The translations under genes and the position numbers were made by a program. From an uncultured Collinsella sp. (lineage in GTDB: Bacteria; Actinomycetota; Coriobacteriia; Coriobacteriales; Coriobacteriaceae), in assembly GCA_934654585.1 (NCBI GenBank), contig CAKUGF010000002.1, forward strand, positions 62,001 to 126,000: a DNA stretch of 64,000 nt. The letters are read 5' to 3'. Shown here in pieces: positions 61,289 through 64,000 of the stretch. The notes beneath the pieces were generated by a model. That model did not search any database, was not told where the DNA came from, and saw only the letters and a list, made by a program, of their open reading frames with translations. Positions within the stretch are counted from its first letter, which is position 1. Each line of letters begins with the position of its first letter.

Positions 61289-62119
61289 CTAGAGCTCCTC
61301 TCCGGCGGCCGTGAGCTCTGCCATGGCCTGCTCGAACTGTTCATCGTTGGGGGCCTTGCCGTGCCAGCCAACCTGGTTCTCCATAAAGGAGACGCCCTTG
61401 CCCTTCGTGGTCTCGGCGATGATGGCGGTCGGCTGACCCTTGGTGGCGCGAGCCTCGGCAAAGGCGGCGCGAATCTGGCCGAAGTCGTTGCCGTCGGCGA
61501 GCTCCACCACATGGAACTTAAAGGCACGGAACTTGTCGGCAAGCGGCATGGGGTCGTTGACCTCCTCGACGGGGCCGTCGATCTGCAGGCCGTTGTGGTC
61601 GACGATCACGCAGAGGTTGTCGAGCTGCTGGTTGCCGGCAAACATGGCGGCCTCCCAGACCTGGCCCTCCTCGCTCTCGCCATCGCCCAGCAGGGCGTAC
61701 GTGCGGTAAGTATCGCCCCAGTGCTTGGCGGCAACCGCCATGCCCACGGCGGCGGAGATGCCCTGGCCCAGCGAGCCGGTGGACATATCGACACCCGGGG
61801 TGTCGTTCATGTTGGGATGGCCCTGCAGGTGGCTGCCGATATGGCGCAGCGTCTCGAGGTCCTCCTTGGGGAAGAACCCGCGCTCGGCGAGCACGGCGTA
61901 CAGACCCGGAGCGCAATGGCCCTTGGAGAGCACAAAGCGGTCGCGGTCGGCCTTGCGGGAATCGGCCGGGTCGACGTTCATTTCCTCAAAGTACAGATAG
62001 GTCATGATGTCGGCAGCGCCGAGCGAACCGCCCGGATGGCCGGACTTGGCAGCGTGCACACCGGTGACGATGCCCTTCCTTACCTCGTTGGCAACCTTTT
62101 TGAGCTCTTCGTCGCTCAT
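61289..62119 (-). CDS. Transketolase, N-terminal subunit
   Basis: A 276-residue thiamine-diphosphate-binding half. SGHPGGSLGAADI, KGHCAPGLYA, MSTGSLGQG and the cofactor motif GDGESEEGQVWEA with DHNGLQIDG are all present. Split transketolases are usual in many anaerobes and archaea. The ATG at 62117-62119 follows AAAGGAAGG. Confidence 0.96.
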   Translation of the reverse strand: MSDEELKKVANEVRKGIVTGVHAAKSGHPGGSLGAADIMTYLYFEEMNVDPADSRKADRDRFVLSKGHCAPGLYAVLAERGFFPKEDLETLRHIGSHLQGHPNMNDTPGVDMSTGSLGQGISAAVGMAVAAKHWGDTYRTYALLGDGESEEGQVWEAAMFAGNQQLDNLCVIVDHNGLQIDGPVEEVNDPMPLADKFRAFKFHVVELADGNDFGQIRAAFAEARATKGQPTAIIAETTKGKGVSFMENQVGWHGKAPNDEQFEQAMAELTAAGEEL

Positions 62120-62327
62120 TGTGCCTTCCTTTCATCCTCTTAAGACAAGATGCGCACGGCACGGAAAGGTAATCCCAACACAGCCGCGATGCACGTACGT
62201 CATCCATTATGCTGGAAACTGGAGGCTTTACCAGAGTTTTTATCATTATTTGAGCAATTTAGCAGGCAGACGTCCAGATGAAACGGTTTAGCAATGTGAA
62301 CGTCTTTTGGATGGAACGCAGCCTGCC

Positions 62328-63218
62328 CTATGCGTTGATGTCCTTGAAGCCCTCGCCAAAGGTTTCCGTCACGTCGGCCACGGTCACGATGGCACGCGGG
62401 TCACGCTCGCGCACGATGGTCTTGAGCGTGTTGAGCTCGCGGCGGCTCACGATCACCATGATCACCGGCTTCTCGGCACCCGAGTACATACCAGTCGCCC
62501 TCAACTTGGTGCAGCCGCGACCCAGGCCATACATGATGTCGGCCGCGATATCGGGAAAGTTATCCGAGATGATGAGCACCATACGGCGCCTGTTGCCGCC
62601 GTCGACCACGGCATCGATCACATAACCGCTAATGACCATCGAAAGTCCCGCGTACAGCGCGTTTTCGACCGAAAAGACCGGGGCGGACAGCGCACACACG
62701 GCAACATCGATCGCCATGACGGTGGAGCCCACCGGCAACGACGTATTGCGCGAGATAATCTGGCCGATGGTATCGGAGCCACCGGTGTTGGCGCCGGCGC
62801 GCAGCACCATGCCGTAGCCGATGCCCGTGATAATGCCGCCCCACATGGCGGGAAGCATAAGATCGGAGTGTGCCAGCGGTGCCACAAACGGAGCGAACAG
62901 GTCGGTGAAAAAGCCCAGCAGCACAAAGCCCGTCGCGGTCTGCACCACGTAGAACATGCCGCCCGCGCGCATAACCACCAGCAGCAGCAAGGCGTTCATC
63001 ACAATGGTCTGAATACCGACAGGCAGCGAGATGCCGTGCGACGCGCCGACCGCCTGGATAATGGTGGCAAGACCCGTAACGCCACCGGCAGCAAGGCCGT
63101 TGGGAATCAAGAACAGGTCCGTCGCGATGGCTGCCAGAGCACAGCCAAACATGATCTTGGGCAGATCATGAAAGAAGTTCATCGAAAGAATGCGCTTGAT
63201 GTCCAGACGATATGCCAT
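62328..63218 (-). CDS. YitT-family membrane protein with DUF2179 domain
   Basis: 296 residues. Five or six membrane spans (IMFGCALAAIATDLFLIP; IVMNALLLLVVM; a Phe-rich span; MWGGIITGIGYGMVLRAGAN) with GGSDTIGQII are typical of YitT. The last ~80 residues form the cytoplasmic DUF2179 domain (MVLIISDNFPDIAADIM). The substrate or role is unknown. The ATG at 63216-63218 is used, with GAGGGAGG upstream. Confidence 0.92.
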   Translation of the reverse strand: MAYRLDIKRILSMNFFHDLPKIMFGCALAAIATDLFLIPNGLAAGGVTGLATIIQAVGASHGISLPVGIQTIVMNALLLLVVMRAGGMFYVVQTATGFVLLGFFTDLFAPFVAPLAHSDLMLPAMWGGIITGIGYGMVLRAGANTGGSDTIGQIISRNTSLPVGSTVMAIDVAVCALSAPVFSVENALYAGLSMVISGYVIDAVVDGGNRRRMVLIISDNFPDIAADIMYGLGRGCTKLRATGMYSGAEKPVIMVIVSRRELNTLKTIVRERDPRAIVTVADVTETFGEGFKDINA

Positions 63219-63230
63219 GCTACCTCCCTC

Positions 63231-63259
63231 AAAAAAGCGCACCCAAACGGATGCGCTTT
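63231..63259 (-). terminator. Terminator after prfB
   Basis: AAAGCGCA / TGCGCTTT hairpin; on the minus strand followed by TTTTTTGAGG. Confidence 0.88.
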
Positions 63260-63350
63260 GAACTTCTCGCTCTCTTTGATTCTACCGATTCGGCGGGCAA
63301 ATACCACCCCTGAACGGGGCTTGAAGCAGCCCGAAGCTCTGCCCAAGGAT

Positions 63351-64000
63351 TTAGGCGTCCGAGCCTTCCGCATCGGCGTTGCCGGTTGCCCAGCGATGGT
63401 AGCCGATCACAAACGGATCCAGGTCGCCATCGTCAAGAACGGCCTCGACATTGCTGGTCTCGACACCCGAACGCAGGTCCTTGACCATCTGATACGGATA
63501 GAGCACGTAGCTGCGAATCTGGTTGCCAAAACCGATCGTGGTCTTGGGTCCGCGAATCTCGTCGAGTGCCTCGGCACGCTTCTCAAGCTCGATCTCGTAC
63601 AGGCGGGCCTTGAGGATCTGCATGCATGCGGCCTTGTTCTGGATCTGACTGCGCTCGTTTTGGCAGGTAACCACAATGCCGCTGGGAAAATGCGTCACGC
63701 GCACGGCGGAATCGGTGGTGTTGACGCCCTGGCCGCCCGGGCCGCTCGCGTGATACACATCCACGCGAATGTCGTCGGGACTGATCTCGATATCGATATC
63801 ATCGGGCAGCACGGGGATGACCTCGACGCCGGCAAACGTGGTCTGGCGACGCTTCTTGTCGTCGGTAGGGCTAATGCGCACCAAGCGGTGCACACCGGCC
63901 TCGGCGCGAAGCATGCCAAACGCGTCCTTGCCCTCGACGGTAAAGGTCGCACGGTCGATGCCGATGACCTCGGCTGCGGGGCAATCGTTGATGGTGACCT
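63351..64000 (-). CDS. prfB: Peptide chain release factor 2 (partial, N-terminus beyond right edge)
   Basis: Releases the finished chain at UGA and UAA. The visible C-terminal ~215 residues include the catalytic GPGGQGVN loop and the family segments HRLVRISPTDDKKRRQTTF and ERSQIQNKAACMQILKARLY. The codon-recognition tripeptide, Ser-Pro-Phe in Escherichia coli RF2, here reads Ser-Pro-Thr. The gene runs off the right edge, so the programmed-frameshift region typical of prfB cannot be checked. Confidence 0.95.
   Translation of the reverse strand, partial: VTINDCPAAEVIGIDRATFTVEGKDAFGMLRAEAGVHRLVRISPTDDKKRRQTTFAGVEVIPVLPDDIDIEISPDDIRVDVYHASGPGGQGVNTTDSAVRVTHFPSGIVVTCQNERSQIQNKAACMQILKARLYEIELEKRAEALDEIRGPKTTIGFGNQIRSYVLYPYQMVKDLRSGVETSNVEAVLDDGDLDPFVIGYHRWATGNADAEGSDA

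Overview
The window is high-GC DNA with strong AAGGAGG-type ribosome sites. Its gene content fits an anaerobic, gut-type actinobacterium of the class Coriobacteriia, most like Collinsella. That is an inference from gene style and content, since no rRNA or marker phylogeny is available here.

Region 1 (1-31900) is the most unusual part: a signalling island. It contains four Ser/Thr kinases or kinase-like proteins (15002-16750, 20244-21317, 23341-25908, 27111-29210), one PP2C phosphatase (16754-17641) and five FHA proteins carrying six FHA domains (7420, 17685, 19123, 26052, 29494; the last is also an ABC exporter). It also contains seven short MFCxxCG-type zinc-ribbon proteins, mostly membrane-anchored, a 1334-residue Ig-like surface protein, and a membrane protein with nine copies of a T-G-V-L acidic motif that looks like a phosphothreonine docking array. 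Six genes here and one outlier at 58947 are preceded by the palindrome GTTGCGCAAC at a fixed distance from a -10 box, and two more have variants of it. This ties dispersed operons into one regulon. A DEAD-box RNA helicase, cut by the left edge, precedes the island.

Region 2 (32000-40100) holds a copper module (copA, a CopZ-like chaperone, csoR, with a CsoR-type dyad in the promoter), a small membrane zinc-ribbon protein, an amidohydrolase, a DUF559/Vsr-like nuclease-fold protein and an unknown protein. Arrays of a 55-nt palindromic unit repeated every 80-81 bp lie in this region and in Region 1. They bracket both the ABC-FHA gene and the nuclease-like gene.

Region 3 (40400-64000) is mostly housekeeping: gltBD, gpmA, an Nramp manganese transporter, a rubredoxin/flavin reductase pair, smpB with a TPR gene, tRNA-Glu and tRNA-Gln, an ArsC/Spx-like protein, a serine recombinase, rnr, ftsEX (FtsE with an unusual 170-residue N-terminal extension), a split transketolase, a YitT-family membrane protein and prfB (cut by the right edge). 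The remote zinc-ribbon gene at 58947 carries the island's operator and is a paralogue of the gene at 4933.

Working model (inference): the kinases sense the envelope through external WG-repeat, DUF6273 and helical domains. They phosphorylate threonines in the T-x-V-L motifs, FHA proteins dock there, the PP2C enzyme resets the state, and the outputs are the ABC exporter and the surface and zinc-ribbon membrane proteins.
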